Shown here: positions 38,200 to 51,419 of the stretch, one piece after another | Position numbering within the stretch: the stretch's first letter is position 1 | Layout of the letters: the number at the start of each line of letters is the position of its first letter | Assembly (NCBI RefSeq): GCF_001411555.2 | Contig: NC_049901.1 | Span: 29,700,333 to 29,764,332, forward strand | Length of the DNA stretch: 64,000 nucleotides | DNA from: Juglans regia | Taxonomy: Eukaryota > Streptophyta > Magnoliopsida > Fagales > Juglandaceae | Reading direction: 5' to 3' | Position numbers and translations under genes: made by a program | The notes under the pieces: generated by a model | What the model was told of the DNA's origin: nothing | The model's database searches: none | Seen by the model: only the letters and a program-made list of their open reading frames with translations

Positions 38200-38360
38200 C
38201 TTGCGTCCACAACAATTATGGCACAAACAATTCATGAGGTCACAACAACTGCGGAGCATGAAGTATGGGGTCACAACAACTATGGAGCATACACTACGTA
38301 AGACACAACAATTGTGACACATAGAATATGTGGGGCCACAATAACTATGGAGTACGAATT
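38200..38360. repeat. ~40-bp degenerate repeat with CACAACAACT(A/G)(T/C)GGAG core
   Basis: Four or so units carry (G/C)TCACAACAACTATGGAGCAT or relatives such as GACACAACAATTGTGACACAT. The core is close to self-complementary (CCACAACAACTGTGG versus CCACAGTTGTTGTGG), so each unit could fold into a small hairpin. The counterpart lies at 51420-51570. Confidence 0.65.
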
Positions 38361-41300
38361 AACGCACTCACAGTTGGTGTAGATACCTATGTTGTGATGC
38401 GGTAATTAGTAGGGACACATGGCTCAAGGGGACCCGTGTAGCACCCATATGGTCACTTTATTAATTAAGTTTATTGAAAAAGATTTCAAATTTATGTATT
38501 TCACGTTCAAATCATGTCTCGTGTTATAATATGTTTAATTTTACGTTCATGTCAAGCTTCAAGTTCACATCTAGGTTATGTTTCAAATTCATGTCACTTC
38601 AAGCCAAGTTTCAATTTCATTTCAAATTATGGCAGCTCATGCTATGTTATGTCAAGTCACGTTATGCTTATTATTTCATGCCATGTTATGTCAAGTTATG
38701 TTATGCTTATTATTGACTTTGATTATGAATTCATGCTTTTACTGCCATGCATGCATCATTAACCCGTGTGGAAGGCTCCTATTAACTTACTGAGATTTAT
38801 AATCAAATCTGATCATGATAGTCCCAACTACCATTCGCCCCGAATGGTAGGCAATGTGTCAGGATCAGAGCAAGGAGCAGACACTAGCAGACCAGAGGAG
38901 GTTGGCTAGACGCCGTAAAAGCAAAGCTAATCTTACAGCTTCCATAGTTAGGTTTTTGGACAGTATTCTGACCCCGTTAGTCGAGTTACGCGAGTTGAGG
39001 AACTGCCTCAATATTGTATTTTGGTAATGTAAACATGGAGCCCGGTCTCCCATGTGTTGAGATTACAGTCTTCTGAGAACCGTACTGTAATCGTGGATGT
39101 TTATTTTGTTAAGTATGCATGGATTGCGCTTTAACTATTTGAGATATATCAGTTTGGTCCATAGTATTGCTCAAGAAAAAAAAATTATCTGCTGCGAATA
39201 TTGCATAATTCTAGATGCATGTTAGGAACATTACATCTTATATGTATAAAGGAGGGCAGGTAACCTTGTGTTGTATGTCCCGACGTTTCAGATGTCCGTC
39301 CAATCCCAAACGAAATCTGAGGGCGTCACATAACATAACATCATAAAAATCATAACATGTACATTCACCAGCATTAGGTGTCGTAACATATCACTTCGCT
39401 CCAGCGTTCTTTAAAAAGAACCCATTCGAAACCTATTGATTGTTCTTCGTCAACCCAGGGGTTCCACCAGGATACTTCCCCATCCTAGTCTTTGGGGTCG
39501 TCATAAAATCATTTTTCATGCAATACTTTTAAAAAATGATTTTCATGATAAACATGTATGAAGCACATTCCAAAAATAATAGTTGTATGCAAAATGACAA
39601 ATATGGAACATAAGATATGACATTTCATGCTCAAAATGACAATTAAAAAATGAATGCGGCATTTATCGATAAATCATAAATAATCATCAAAGTGTAAGTT
39701 AGAGACCAACTTACAAGCTATTGAAGTTGGAAGTGAGGTATTGGTTGTGATAAAAATTATACTAAGTTAGAATCTATACTAGATTAAGAAAAAATAAAAT
39801 TTTCTATATAAAGAGAAATTACAAAAATACCCCTAAACTTCCAAATATTGCTACTAATGCAAATGCTCTCCAATCTTAACCAAAATTCATAGTCATCATA
39901 TCTTGCACATTCTAAGACTGTCTATACCTTAAAAAAATCAAAGTGATCTTAGCCTATTCATTCTCAATTCGTGGCATGCTCTTTAGTTGATGCCTATATA
40001 AAATTTTGACTATTAAGCCTCATGAATGCGTGCATGACAAATTCCTCCAAAAAGATGATCACTATAAATCCTCAATGACGTAATAAAAGCTTAACTTTCA
40101 GCAAGTTCATCCCAACACTTAATCCTGTCTAAAAAAATCCTTTAATTCTAACTAAACCTCAAGTGATGAATGATATGATCTTTCTATCAATGACATGCTA
40201 GAATTAACTCAGGCATTCTTCTTATCCGAATCAGAAGGTTTTCTAAATGCTCATATTTCAAGCCTAAGTAAAATAAGTCAATTTCCTCAAATGAAGCATG
40301 ATTGAAAGTCAAGCCATACATGCTTTGATGATAAACACAAGATAGAGATTAAAACCCATTATGGCATGTTTCTAACCTCAAACTAAACCTTCAAAAATTA
40401 TTCTAAAACACACTCAAATCATATCATGAATTATCAAGGCATGCCATAACTAATATTTTCAACAAAATAATTTAAACAATAAACCTATGCACCAATATTT
40501 TGGCTTCTAACTAAACATGGTATCTCATGCTATAATCACCTAGAATTAATGCTAACACTCAAAAATACAACTTAACATATAAACTAAGATCTAGAGAGAA
40601 AACTTACAAAGATTCTGTAGCTTTTGAAGCTTCCCACTCAAAGCTCACAACTCAAGAACTCATTTAGAATACTTAAGAACTTCAAAGAACTAGAGGATGA
40701 GAACTTTCAAGAACACTCAAGGGAGTTTGAGGAATTGAAGTGAGGAAAAAGTGGGGGTGGAGTGGAGTTTATATAGGCTCCAAGGGGTTTGGGGGGTTTG
40801 GGCGGTGGTGATGATGCCGCCTAGCTGGCCTCCCATTGGGGGTCTGGGCGGTGGTGTTGATGCTGCCTAGCCTAGTTCCTCCTTGGGTGGTTGGCTAACT
40901 TGGTGATCATTGCACCTTAGAGTAGGCTGAAATGGCTATGGAGAGAAGGGCTTTGTCGTGTGGTAGTGGTGAAAGGGTGGTACAATTAATGCAATGCTTA
41001 AGTGTTAATGATGCCACCGGGTATGGGGTAATTCACAAGGGAAAACTTTTTTTTATCTCATTCAGTTGGACTATCCTCTTGGCATTTGTGGCTAGTTTAA
41101 GGCATACTTGAGTATCCTCTTTAGGTGGTAGATGGTGGTGATTGGGTGGTGAAGTGGCGATCAAATAAAATCAAATAAATGGGAAGCTTTCATGGGTGGT
41201 TGCCAAAAATTCAAAGGCATTTTCGGATTGGTCAAAATTTGGGGTTTTAGCTAGGCTTTTGAATATCAAGCTTGGTAGTAAATTTCATGAATAAATTGAG

Positions 41301-41579
41301 GGGCCAATGATAGAAATGTCCTTGATAAAAATGGTATAAAAATATTCGAGCTAAGGGCACATTAGTCCATTGCACACAAAAGTACACATGGGCGCCGATT
41401 GGTATGGTTTTAGGTTTTGATATGTCATTACCCTAAATTACATGTGTAAAGGTTTATCTAGAATTCTAATATGATCTAAGGGTAACTAAACAAGAAAATT
41501 TTAGAACAAAAGGATGAGAAATGATAAGAATAAGAATAAAACTTAAAACGTGATTTCAAGATCACTAGAAGTAAAGCCA

Positions 41580-43770
41580 TGTCTAATTTAGAAGTTTAGA
41601 CTTGACCCAACACATGTCAATAGAAGCAAAGCCATGTCAATGCCTAAGTCACCACCAATCGGCACCTAGCTACACCTTCATGTGCATTGCACCAAAGCAA
41701 CCCCTAGCCCAAGCCTTTTACACCATTTTCTCAAGGGAAATTTCATCCTTTACACCCCACCTTAACCCTCCTAGTTCAGTTCTAGCATAGGATGAATTGG
41801 CTCCAAGAAACCAAGCTAAAAAACCCAACCAATTCCATTACATGCCTAGTTGAAACAAACCGAGTGGCCTTGCGTTTCAATTGAATTTCCTACACCTATT
41901 TTGGTCACTACCCCATGCCACCTCCCTTGTCCTTTTGTACCTTGGAAGTGCTTCAAAGCACTCAAGAGAAAGCTTACCCAATTACCTCGCCAAGGCAACC
42001 CAACCGATTAGCTCAAAGAGAGGCACTCACTTGAAATTACTTGGTTGAACCATCACTCATTTTGCCCCTTTCTTTTTCTGCCCAAGCATGATCACTTGGC
42101 AGCCACTCATGCCTCTCTTCCTCACCTGAAAAAGCCTTCAAATTATGGTCATATTGCCCCCAATATAGACCAAAAGGATGGACAAAAGAGGGATCAAAAT
42201 CTGGACAGCTTTGAAGGAAACCCAAAACCTTCAGCTATGGCTTGCATGTCTTGTGGATTTTTGTTTCAAAACTCTAAATCAAGAAACCCCTGCACTTATG
42301 GACATCTTCTAGCTTTCTTCCATAATTAATTATGACATTTTAGACCACTATTGAACTGAACCAAGTGATGTCACCCTTGGCAGTTTGCACTCAAGCACTC
42401 CACCTCCCATCTCCACCACTCACATTCACTTCCTTGTAGCCAAAATCAATGTCCCCCTTGCCTCTCAGCCTCCATGAAGCCTATAAATACCTCCCTCACT
42501 TCCCCATTTCTCCACACCTCTCCTCCAAACCTTCTCTTGAGTTGTGAGAGAATATCTCCCCCTTAGTGAGCAATAGAGTGAAACCGAGTGTAGTCTTTAG
42601 AGTTCTTGAGTGAAGTTGTTTTGGGAGCTTTAAGGGCCATGATTTATGTAAGTAATCTTGCCCTGTATTTTGTTAACTGTTAGAATGAAATTTTTGGCTT
42701 TAATTTATGGCATGAGAATGAGGTTTTGATTGATTTTAATTAAAGTTTAGTATGCTAATGTGAAACATGGTCAAATTTGATTTTTGATGAATTAAATTAC
42801 TCTGGGTCAAATTTTTAGCCATGGCATGACTTGATATGATTTTATATGATTGACTAATATCTTGGAATTAATTTTGAATGTATAATTTTGAGGTTGGAAG
42901 CATACCATAATTGGCTTTAATTCTATCTTGTGTTGATCATCTAGCATGCATTGATTTTGATTAGTTTATGCTTAACTTATAAAAGTTTTGATTAATTTAC
43001 CTAGGCTTGAATAATGTGCATATAGAAAATACTTGTTATTGGGATAAGAATGAAAATGCATGATTTAACTAAGTTTTGAAACATCTTGGGTAAGGAAAGC
43101 AAGAAAACATCATGCATATGCTTAAAGGATGGTTTAGTGAGAATTAAGGTCTTGAAGCCATGTTTAAGTGTTGGGATGAACTTGTATGACTTGATGCCTA
43201 AGTTTTAATTATCCCTAAGGTTATAATTACTATTGGCACTTGATGAATTTGAGTACACATGCATCCATAAAGGTTGAATGGTTGAAATCACATCTTGGCC
43301 TTAATGAAATGCATGCCACGGGTTGAGTATGATTAGCATAGTTGTACTTTGATTCTTAAAATTCTAAGGTCATATATGGATGTAGAATATAGAAAAGATG
43401 GGGTTTGTGAAGTTTCATAAATTTTGGGGCCCAATTACAAATAGTAAAAATTTAGGGCCTTAGTGAAATGTTGTTAGTACAAGGGGAGCTTTGGAAATAC
43501 TTGTTCTTAAACCCTTTTGATTATGAACATCTTCCTTACTTATACAATTCCTAACCTAGAACAACTCTTATTACAGCCGCACCAATTTTCTAAGCACACG
43601 ACAAGTTTGTAAGTTAGCATCTAACTTACTCTTAGAAAATTTATTTATAAGCCTTGGATAAATGCCACATTTATATTATAAATGTCATTTTGAGCATCAA
43701 ACATCATATGATACATCATTCAACATTTGATTACTTGCTTATATGACATGTGAAATTCTCACCATTTTTA
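41580..43770 (-). mobile_element. F4 repeat copy, inverted and tail-to-tail with the preceding copy
   Basis: It matches 13010-15950 in reverse: GACTTGACCCAACACATGTCAAT near 41600 with 15889-15915, ATTTATAGG-type words near 42485 with 14090, and TTACAGCCGCACCAATTTTC near 43573 with 13205-13225. It diverges from the F4 consensus at about 43770. With 39331-41480 it makes a large imperfect palindrome centred near 41530. Confidence 0.6.
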
Positions 43771-44741
43771 TTAAAGTGTTTCGCACACGTTTGCGCCAAG
43801 CTCCGACAATTCAGGTATTCAAAAAGGAGCCTGCAAAAGGTAGAAAAGATTGTGGTTTTGAGAGGGCGGCCTAGGGGCTAGGTAACCTCCAATGCCAAAG
43901 TTAGTAAATATTCTTGGAGGGTATAGAATAAGTAAGGGAGTCTAGGGACTAGAGAGATATTCTCGTACCTTGGATCTATTATTTATACTTCATGTTTGAG
44001 GACCAGATAGTGCCTGCTCCCATGAAGTCCGTGTCCTCTGTACTATTCCTTGTGTCAGAGTCTTTAAATGCGGCATGGCTCTGCGACGACATCATTAATA
44101 TGACGTGTTGTTTGGGTGGTGGAGCCATTAATGTGGCGGTGTCATCTGACCTCCTTCTCTCAGTCTATCTCCCCACTGGTTCGTTCATGCCTTCTCTATC
44201 AGTAGATCAATGGCTCTCTGTATATCAAGCCAGCTGTGCAGGCGAGCACTTGAGGACTGCACACTACTTGAGGGTTCCTCATATCAACGAGTCCCATCCC
44301 TTGCAGCACCATCGCTTTTGTAGATCATGTTTAGAGGAGCTTTCCAGTGGGCTGGATTAGGGGCTCTCTACTCTGGGCCAAGCTTTTGATGTTGCTTCCT
44401 TTCCATAGACGGGCCTCTTGGGCTTAGTGGGGGAAAATCCCCTTACAGTTACCCTGCTAATTCTCACAGGATGTGAATGATGGGAATTTTTCATGATCCA
44501 ATGCCACCTTACTACTAAGGCAGAGAACCTTGTTATGTTGTTCTAAGGTCCGGGAGGCTTCCACTGATTGGCATGTCTGACGGCATTCCTATATTCCTTG
44601 ATGGCTCACCTTTTCATAACATCTTTTCAAGTTCATTAATGAAGGGTGTTAGGTGGCTTTTCGTTTTTGTTTCACTTCGTAAACTGCATTCCTAGAATCC
44701 AAAATGGCTAGTACCTCTACTACGCTGCTATTTTAGTTCTC
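43771..44741. other. Unassigned sequence before the gag-like remnant
   Basis: An open frame at 43992-44360 has no recognisable motif. The stretch CTTACAGTTACCCTGCTAATTC near 44442 is nearly repeated near 47908 (CTTACAATTACCCTACCAATTC), with GTGGG...AAAATCCC before both. This may mark a direct-repeat unit of the retroelement. Confidence 0.35.
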
Positions 44742-47240
44742 TTGATTTTTTTTCGCTCTGATCAATCTTCTATGCTATTTCGTGCGCTGGCGGTGATGGC
44801 CTCCGAAAACTCTGTTCAACCCAACGTTTCCGGCGAGGGCTCCACTGATATCGAGTCTTTGTTCTTGGCTAGCGGATGGCACTCATCTACCACTGAATCA
44901 ATGATGGTCCTTAGCTCTCACCTACTGAGTACTAAAGTATACTTCCTTTGAAGTTCCTGGCTCTGATGAGGGCGCCGTTGATGGAGAGGGTCATTCCCCT
45001 AGGGTGGCTCTATACCCTTCCATGTTTGCATGCGGCTTGAGACTGCCATTCCCTCGCCCTATTTGTGACCTTCTAGACATCCTTGGCTTGGCCCCTTCCC
45101 AACTCAACTGCGCCCGAATGCTTGGAGATTACTGATGTGTTGCAGCATTATCTGGTGGCGGTCTTTATTGGAATCCTTCCTGGATGATGCTGACCATATC
45201 GATTGTGAGTTTCTTATTACCCACAGGGTGTTATGGCAAAAGGGAAATGTATGTAGTTTCAAAGCAGTACATGCTCTAGTCACCCTGGAGTCGCAGTACC
45301 GCAAAGTGAAAGATTGGTCTCCCAAATTCTTCTTCGTATTTGGCCACGGATGGGAGTTTCTGATAGGCCAGGTGAACCACAAGGAGTTTCCAATATGGAC
45401 AAACTGGGGAAAAATCTTAGAAGACAAAGCTGTGCGTTCGTTAGTCACCCCTTACAAAGCACGACGTATTCTAATTGTACGAGAATGGATGTAGAACAAT
45501 CCTGATAGCATTTTCTCTGAATCCCACCTTTCTAAGGAGAGTCTAAGGAGCTCTTTGCCTCCTATGGGACACCTTCCTTCAAATGACAGGCCAGCCATCG
45601 TGCAACCCCAAGTTGCTCCATCTTGAAAGCATTCTTCAGACCTTCCTCCACTAGACAAAGGGAAGAAAATCCTCTGGGAGAGTGCCCGGGCAGAGGATAG
45701 GCCTCTTCCCAGGGCTCGGGACCCCTTATCCCGGAGATCGGCTATCTTGGAGCCTAGCCACCCCATTACTGTGGCGATTCCAGTGCTGGTGTTGGCAGGT
45801 GAACTGGAGAGCAGTCTTCCCACGGTGCCTTTACCGGTGGTCACTATTGAGGTGTCCGGGTCTAAGGTTGAGATGAACATCCTCCTCTAGAGTATTTTCG
45901 CATTCACCACTCCTGACGAGGGACAACATTCTTCTTCATGGATCTCTCCTCCATCTTTGTCTTGTTTGGCAGTCAGTAGTCATTCTCTTGAGGCTACCGA
46001 TGAGGGGGTGGCGGCTACTTCTAGCAATTGCGTGGAGGTAGAGGATAATACAGGAGGTAAGTCCCCTTCAGACGTTGCCATCCGCGGGGGTTCGGAGAGT
46101 CCCGCTATGGATTATTCTGCCCAGGCCACATCGCCAGATAGGGGGAGTTCCTTCCAGCATATCTTAGCCGGCGAGGGTCTGAGGAGTCTAGTCATTGACC
46201 CACTTATCCAGGTTGAGTTTCTCGAGGAAGGTGGTTCTACAGGTGTTATAGTCAGCGAGGGTCTGCACAATGAACCTTCCACCCAGGTTGATTATCCAGC
46301 AGGGGGTGATTCTCTTCCAGAAGTTGCAATCGGCCTTAACTGGGGGGTTTGAGTGGGGTTCGCCTGATCCCCTTGAGGTCTCTGTAGTTTGCTTGAATTC
46401 AAAAACCTTGCAGAAGCTCTTCCTTCTTTGTCCCAGCTGGCCATGGAGGGGAATCGAGAGGAGGCCATTGGTCAGGTCATCAAATGCTTGCCTGGCTTTT
46501 TCCACGAGGTTCGACCATTTCCTTTCAGCCTTCTTCTTCTTCTTCTTTTCCTCTCCCCTCTTCTTCTTCTTCTTTTTTAGCCTATCCTTTTTGTCAACAA
46601 GATACTTCCCAACTTGTGACTTTCATCATGGATGATCAGGAGGCAACCGTCTAGGAGAACTTAGATCGTGCTCGTGGCGAAAGGGAGGAGAGGGAATTGT
46701 TCAAGCGCTAGCTAGAGAGGACGTGACTCGACCTGTCGAATGTGTGCAAAAGAGCGAGGAAGTAGGAGCACTGTCGGAGGAAACACAAGCAGAAGTCACA
46801 AGAGGAGAATGCACAATTGGAGTGGCTTAACCAAAGTCTTCAGGATGACTTATCCCAAGCATGGGGGGAGAAGGAGCTGTTGAAGTAGTTGAACCAAAGT
46901 CTTCAGGACGTCACCCTCTCCCTACAAAGGCAACTGAAGTGGTTCCCAAGAATTCATGAGGAAGCATGGGGAAGTGCAATAGCTGAGGGTGGCAGATGAA
47001 TGTGGGCATTCCTTTTGGAGAGTTCGGAGCTGCGTTCGAGATCTTTCACCGAGTATGTTCAGAGGCTTGTACTTGCCGATATTCCCACCAACAAGGTGGC
47101 CTTTCAAACCAATCGTGGCTAGGAAGGAAAGAGATGCCAGATGCTTTCCCCAGTTCGGTTGTTCCCACACCGATAGTTGTGGAGTCGGCCAATCCTGCTT
47201 TTGTTGCTACTGAGGTCAATGTTCCCGGCATCGAGATTTA
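44742..47240 (+). pseudogene. Decayed retroelement gag-like ORF with putative gypsy-type transposon domain
   Basis: Read across several frameshifts and stops, the plus strand gives a protein of the plant 'putative gypsy type transposon' (PF04195-like) kind. Start MASENS at about 44797. At 45020-45110 comes SMFACGLRLPFPRPICDLL, then LGLAPSQL and, after a shift, PNAWR. At 45290-45350 comes KDWSPKFFFVFGHGWEF, the conserved W-K-x-F-F-F-V core. A basic, proline-rich linker follows near 45640-45720 (LDKGKKILWESARAE). At 46425-46510 lies a helical segment (LSQLAMEGNREEAIGQVIKC), and from 46650 to 47000 a Glu/Arg/Gln-rich likely coiled coil. Nothing like protease, reverse transcriptase or integrase follows. 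Frames are broken at least at about 44949, 45120, 45490 and 46650. Confidence 0.65.
46521..46577. repeat. TTC microsatellite inside the gag-like remnant
   Basis: Two TTC/CTT runs separated by TTTCCTCTCCCC. They sit where the reading frame becomes Leu/Phe-only, so expansion of the run probably disrupted the original protein. Confidence 0.85.
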
Positions 47241-48257
47241 AAGATTTTATTGTTCCATTATACTTTTCTTCTTCTTCTTCTTCTTCCTTTTTGGCACACA
47301 TATGTATCCGCACTTCGTTGCCTCGCGACTTGTATATATATACATATATTGACTAGTACACATACCTTGTTCTTTATGTATTTTCTTTGCCTCCTTTTGC
47401 TTTAGTGGCCGGCCTGGGGAATTATGGTAAAGAGGTTCGTAGGGCTCTTACCCACTCCACTGGCCGATCACGCTGCGCTTGCTTATCCATTTTGCACAGT
47501 GGTTCTCGGGGCACGACCATCGCTTTTAATCGTGTTGTACTTTGTTGTCTTGAACAACCATGCCTGACCATGCTTTCTTTGTTATATGATGTTATTTAGG
47601 TAGCCATGGCCCATGGTTGGGTTCAAAGATTCTCGGTCCACCCCACTTGCATCCAGTTTAACCCTTTCGACCCTGCTAGTTGCTTAGCCTTTTGTTTGTA
47701 TCTTTAATACCGGCTTCTTTCCTCGGTGTCTCCCGCTGCACTCTGTGCAGTCTCTAGGTTCTAAAAGTAGCCACAAACTGTCATGCTGATTAGTCCTGTC
47801 AACTATTTGGCACCCCTTCCTGACAGATGTTCCGTCCCCTACGTAGACTTGGGGGCCCTCGGGCTGGGTATTGGGTCGAGACCCGGTGGGCATTAAGTAG
47901 TGGGAAAAATCCCTTACAATTACCCTACCAATTCCTCTCGGACGGGTCCAAGGAGAATTCTCTCTTCATTCTTTAACCCTTCATTTAACTAGAACTTCTG
48001 GCCCTCTTTACTATGTGCAAAGCGATCGTCCGTTTTACACCCATATGGCAATTGCAACGTCAGTTACGCTTTTGCATTGAATAGTGCCTCTTTGATTTCT
48101 GCATCATGACTTCACGTTGTGCAACCATTAACTCTGCACATCGTATCAGCAGATATACTCTGTAGCGGTTGCCATAATTGAGGGATTCTGGTTATCTAGG
48201 GGGACACGTGGTGATACGTGGAGTTATGACGCCACTGGAGGTCAAACGTCAACCCTG
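47241..48257. other. Unassigned sequence after the gag-like remnant
   Basis: It opens with a CTT microsatellite (47265-47286) and a TATATATA run near 47330-47350. No coding domain is visible. The right end is GC-moderate and leads into the TATA box at 48261. Confidence 0.4.
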
Positions 48258-48268
48258 CCTATATAAGG
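48258..48268 (+). promoter_or_regulatory. TATA box of a retroelement-type promoter, split by an LTR insertion
   Basis: CCTATATAAGG is a good plant TATA box. An F2-type LTR is inserted exactly here. Its 5-bp target duplication TAAGG is at 48264-48268 and again at 55200-55204. Downstream of the second copy the sequence resumes with a pyrimidine-rich leader (55205-55350), as expected for a transcript start region. The promoter was therefore active or at least intact before the insertion, by inference. Confidence 0.6.
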
Positions 48269-51039
48269 TCAAACACCCCGTCCCCGAGGGTCCAGAGTTA
48301 ACTCATGTTACCTGATAATCAACTCCAACACTGCTAATATACTTCCAAAAGCTCTAACTCAATCGTAACCCAAAAATATTCACACAAACTCATTTATCAA
48401 ATCCTTGATATAGTAACCCAAAAATATATTAACTTTTCTACAAGTCACTTAAACTCACATTTCGACAATATAATTGTAGATTCTAAATTTCCAATATTAT
48501 AAAGAAATTTTGATTCAAGCTAATTTCCTCAATATAATCAATTCTTCAAAATGCCATGACATCATAATACAATGAGATTTCTGAACAAAATTGCCAATAC
48601 TTGTCGAAACTTTCTATTCCTAATCCACTATTCTTAAGTTATCTCACCCAATACTTCATAGTCTTGATCCACAGTTGAAATATCTAAAATCATCTAAAAT
48701 TATTAAAGAAAGGGGGGTGAGTTATCAACAACTCAATAAGCAGATAACATATACTAGTATGTAAACACAAGCATTTATCAGACTTTGAAATGCTGAACAA
48801 AATATTTTCTCTCAGAATGCAGAATCAGAAAACTTATTTTCAGAATGCAAAATCGAAACATGTTACCAAAACTATAAGCGCGAAACTTTCAGAAAACATT
48901 CTTATTCAAAATTTCCTTGGCATAGCATAACTAAAACATCATATCAGAATAAAATTCCATGTTTAACCCCCGTGATAGGGTTGTGCATTCTGCAGAAAAC
49001 CAAGCAGAACAAAAATCATCATGAATAACAAAGCGAATGAACCCATAACAGAACACCACTATTATATCCCGTGGTGGGCCAGAGGTCACTATTGTATCCC
49101 ATGATAGGGTTAGAGGTCACTATTGTATCTCGTGACAGGGCCAGAGGTCACTATTATATCCCGTGACAGGGCTAGAGGTCACTATTATATTTCGTGACAA
49201 GGCCACATGTCAGAGCAAAACAGAATCAGAATTAGAATCAGAGTCAGAATAGAATGAAAACTAAAGTCAGAACAGAATCGCAGTCAGAACAAAATCAGAA
49301 TCAGAGTCAGAACAGAATCAGGACTTAGAACAAAATCTGAAAGTCATGCCAAAGATTTTTCATGTGCCACATCATATCAAAACATAGTACTGAAACTCTG
49401 ATCATTTCACATGTTCCAAAACAGATTCTAAACATCTTCAAGTCACATGCAAAATTTATCAAATTTTTGCACTCGCTCATTTTTCTCAGTTCATTCTGTA
49501 CCTGTCATGCCAGAAAATATTTTATTCTTATACAGAATCTCATGAGCAATGCAGAACAAATAACTGAGATCGTTTAACATTTCTTTTCATAACACGACAT
49601 GCACATTTTCAAAAGTGGCCTCAGTCCATTTTATTTTTATGCAAAGTCTAGCAGAGGAACCCCACTTACCTGTACTTCTTAACTTCTCTGAATTTCCTTA
49701 CAACAGTGCCAAAACGCATATCAATGATCACATATAGAAAATTTATATAATTTAAATAAATCTCCAATGAACAGATATCCTATATTTACACATGAAGTAC
49801 CTATTTTAATTCCTAAATAGTTAAAATTCTCTTGACTCTAAATATTATCAATATCTACCATAACTAGCGTCAAACTCAAAACACCAATATTTAAACCTGA
49901 AACAACCAACCAGACTGCAGAATATTTGTTAGTGCAAAAATATATTTAAATCTCAAGAGATTCTTTGGAAAATTAGTTACAGTGCTAAAATATAATTTTC
50001 GGAGGATCAATGAGGTGCTAGATGTGGCGGCACAACAATGCAACAGTGCAAAAATGGACAAGGGTCGTGGGTATAAAAAACTCAACTTTTGAACGGCAGC
50101 AAATGATGGCTTGGGATGGCTAGGGAAGGGCTTAGGGATGCTGGTGAAGCTACTGGTGGTGGGTGGCGGCGTGGGTGGCGGTGTAAGGCCAAAACACCCA
50201 AATCGGAAATGGGGATGAAGGGGCTTCAGTGGTAGTGGGTCTGGGCTGAGGATGGGTGGGTTTGGAAGTTGGGAGGCCACTGGTGCTATGGTGAAAAGAT
50301 GGTGGCCAATGGCAGCACGACGGTGGCGTTGGAACACCAAGACTGCACAACTTGAAGCCGTGCGTGGAGGTTAATGGTGGTGAGGGAGGAGCTGAAAATG
50401 GAGGGGAAGAAAATGGGAGGGGCAGTGTTGTGATGCCCCCAAATTCGGCTTGGGATCGGATGAACATTTGAAGCATCGAGACATGCAACACAAGGTCACT
50501 TGCCCCCGTTCATGACATATAAGATGCAATGTTCCTAACATGCATCTAGCATTATGCAATATTCGCAATTGATAATTTTTTTTTCTTTAGCAATACTATA
50601 CACCAAACTGAAATATTCCAAATACTTAAAACATACTTCATACTTAACGACATACTAAACAACTAAGATCACAATAATAGTCCATATGGTTGTGATCAAA
50701 AGAGTGCTGGAGATTGAACTCCACAAATACAAGTAGTAATCTGAGGTAATTACTGTACTGCCACCTACGTCGCACCGTCGCTTAGTCGACCGTTTCCAGT
50801 TGGTTGATTCCCAGTTCTCCTTTAGATCCTGTAACAAAATCTACCATTTGGGGGAAATGGTAGTTGGGACTACCACAGTGAGATTTGATTACAAATCTCA
50901 ACAAGTTAACAGGAAATTTCCACATAGGTTAATGATGCATGCATGGCAGTAAAAGCATGAATGCATAATCAAATCATAAGTAATCATAGCATAACTTGAC
51001 ATACAACATAACATAACTGTCATAACTTAAACTGAAACT

Positions 51040-51180
51040 GAAGCTTAGCATGAAGGTGACTTGAAACATAGCATGGACTTGAAACATAGCATGAACGTGA
51101 ACTTGAAACATAACATGGACTTGAAACATAGCAAGAATGTGAACTTGGAACATAACGTGAACGTGAACATAAGATAACAT
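51040..51180. repeat. ~29-bp degenerate repeat (TGAAACATAGCATG)
   Basis: CTTGAAACATA(G/A)CATG or CTTGAAACATAGCAAG recurs about five times, spaced 20-30 bp, with AACGTGAA linkers. The related plus-strand copy shows the reverse at about 38510-38700. Confidence 0.65.
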
Positions 51181-51419
51181 GAACTTGAAACATATTCTTG
51201 TCTCATGGGATCACCATGATTGACATGAACGTAAACTTGAACATAACATAACGTGAAACATGACTTGAACGTGAAATATATAAACTTGAAATTTTATTCA
51301 ATGGACTTAATTAATAAAGAGACCATATGGGTGCTACACGGGTCCTATTGAGCCGTGTGTCCCTACCGATTACTGCATCACATCACACGTGTCTATACCA
51401 ACTGTGAGTGCATTAATAC

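Larger units (their letters stand above)
34847..39330 (+). mobile_element. F3 solo LTR, plus strand, with a ~5-bp target-site duplication
   Basis: It begins (CA)TAACAGCCCACTAG, where other F3 copies have TGTAACAGCCC, and ends GGGCGTCACA. Flanks give CATAA or TAACA on both sides, depending on where the ambiguous ends are set, because the target CATAACATAAC is itself repetitive. It is the inverted counterpart of 50429-54699. No protein domain or inner LTR pair was found. Confidence 0.75.
34118..41480 (+). mobile_element. F4 repeat copy, interrupted by F3
   Basis: It starts TGTGACACCCCCACTC directly after F5 sequence. Its own parts are 34118-34846 and 39331-~41480. Across the gap the words ...GCATTGGAAACATAACATAA and ...CATCATAA join to match 12698-12740. 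From 39360 the match to 12750-13060 continues (CTTCG..CC(A/G)..GTTCTTTAAAAAG). The right end is approximate and lies against an inverted F4 copy. No coding domain is visible. Confidence 0.6.

Noticed and set aside
43992..44360. 122-codon open frame as a host gene
   Set aside because: No motif, no splice or promoter evidence, and it sits between retroelement pieces. It may be part of the gag-bearing element.
49060..49345. CRISPR-like spaced repeats
   Set aside because: AGGTCACTATT(G/A)TATC units are degenerate, irregular and within a plant LTR; this is ordinary LTR tandem repetition.
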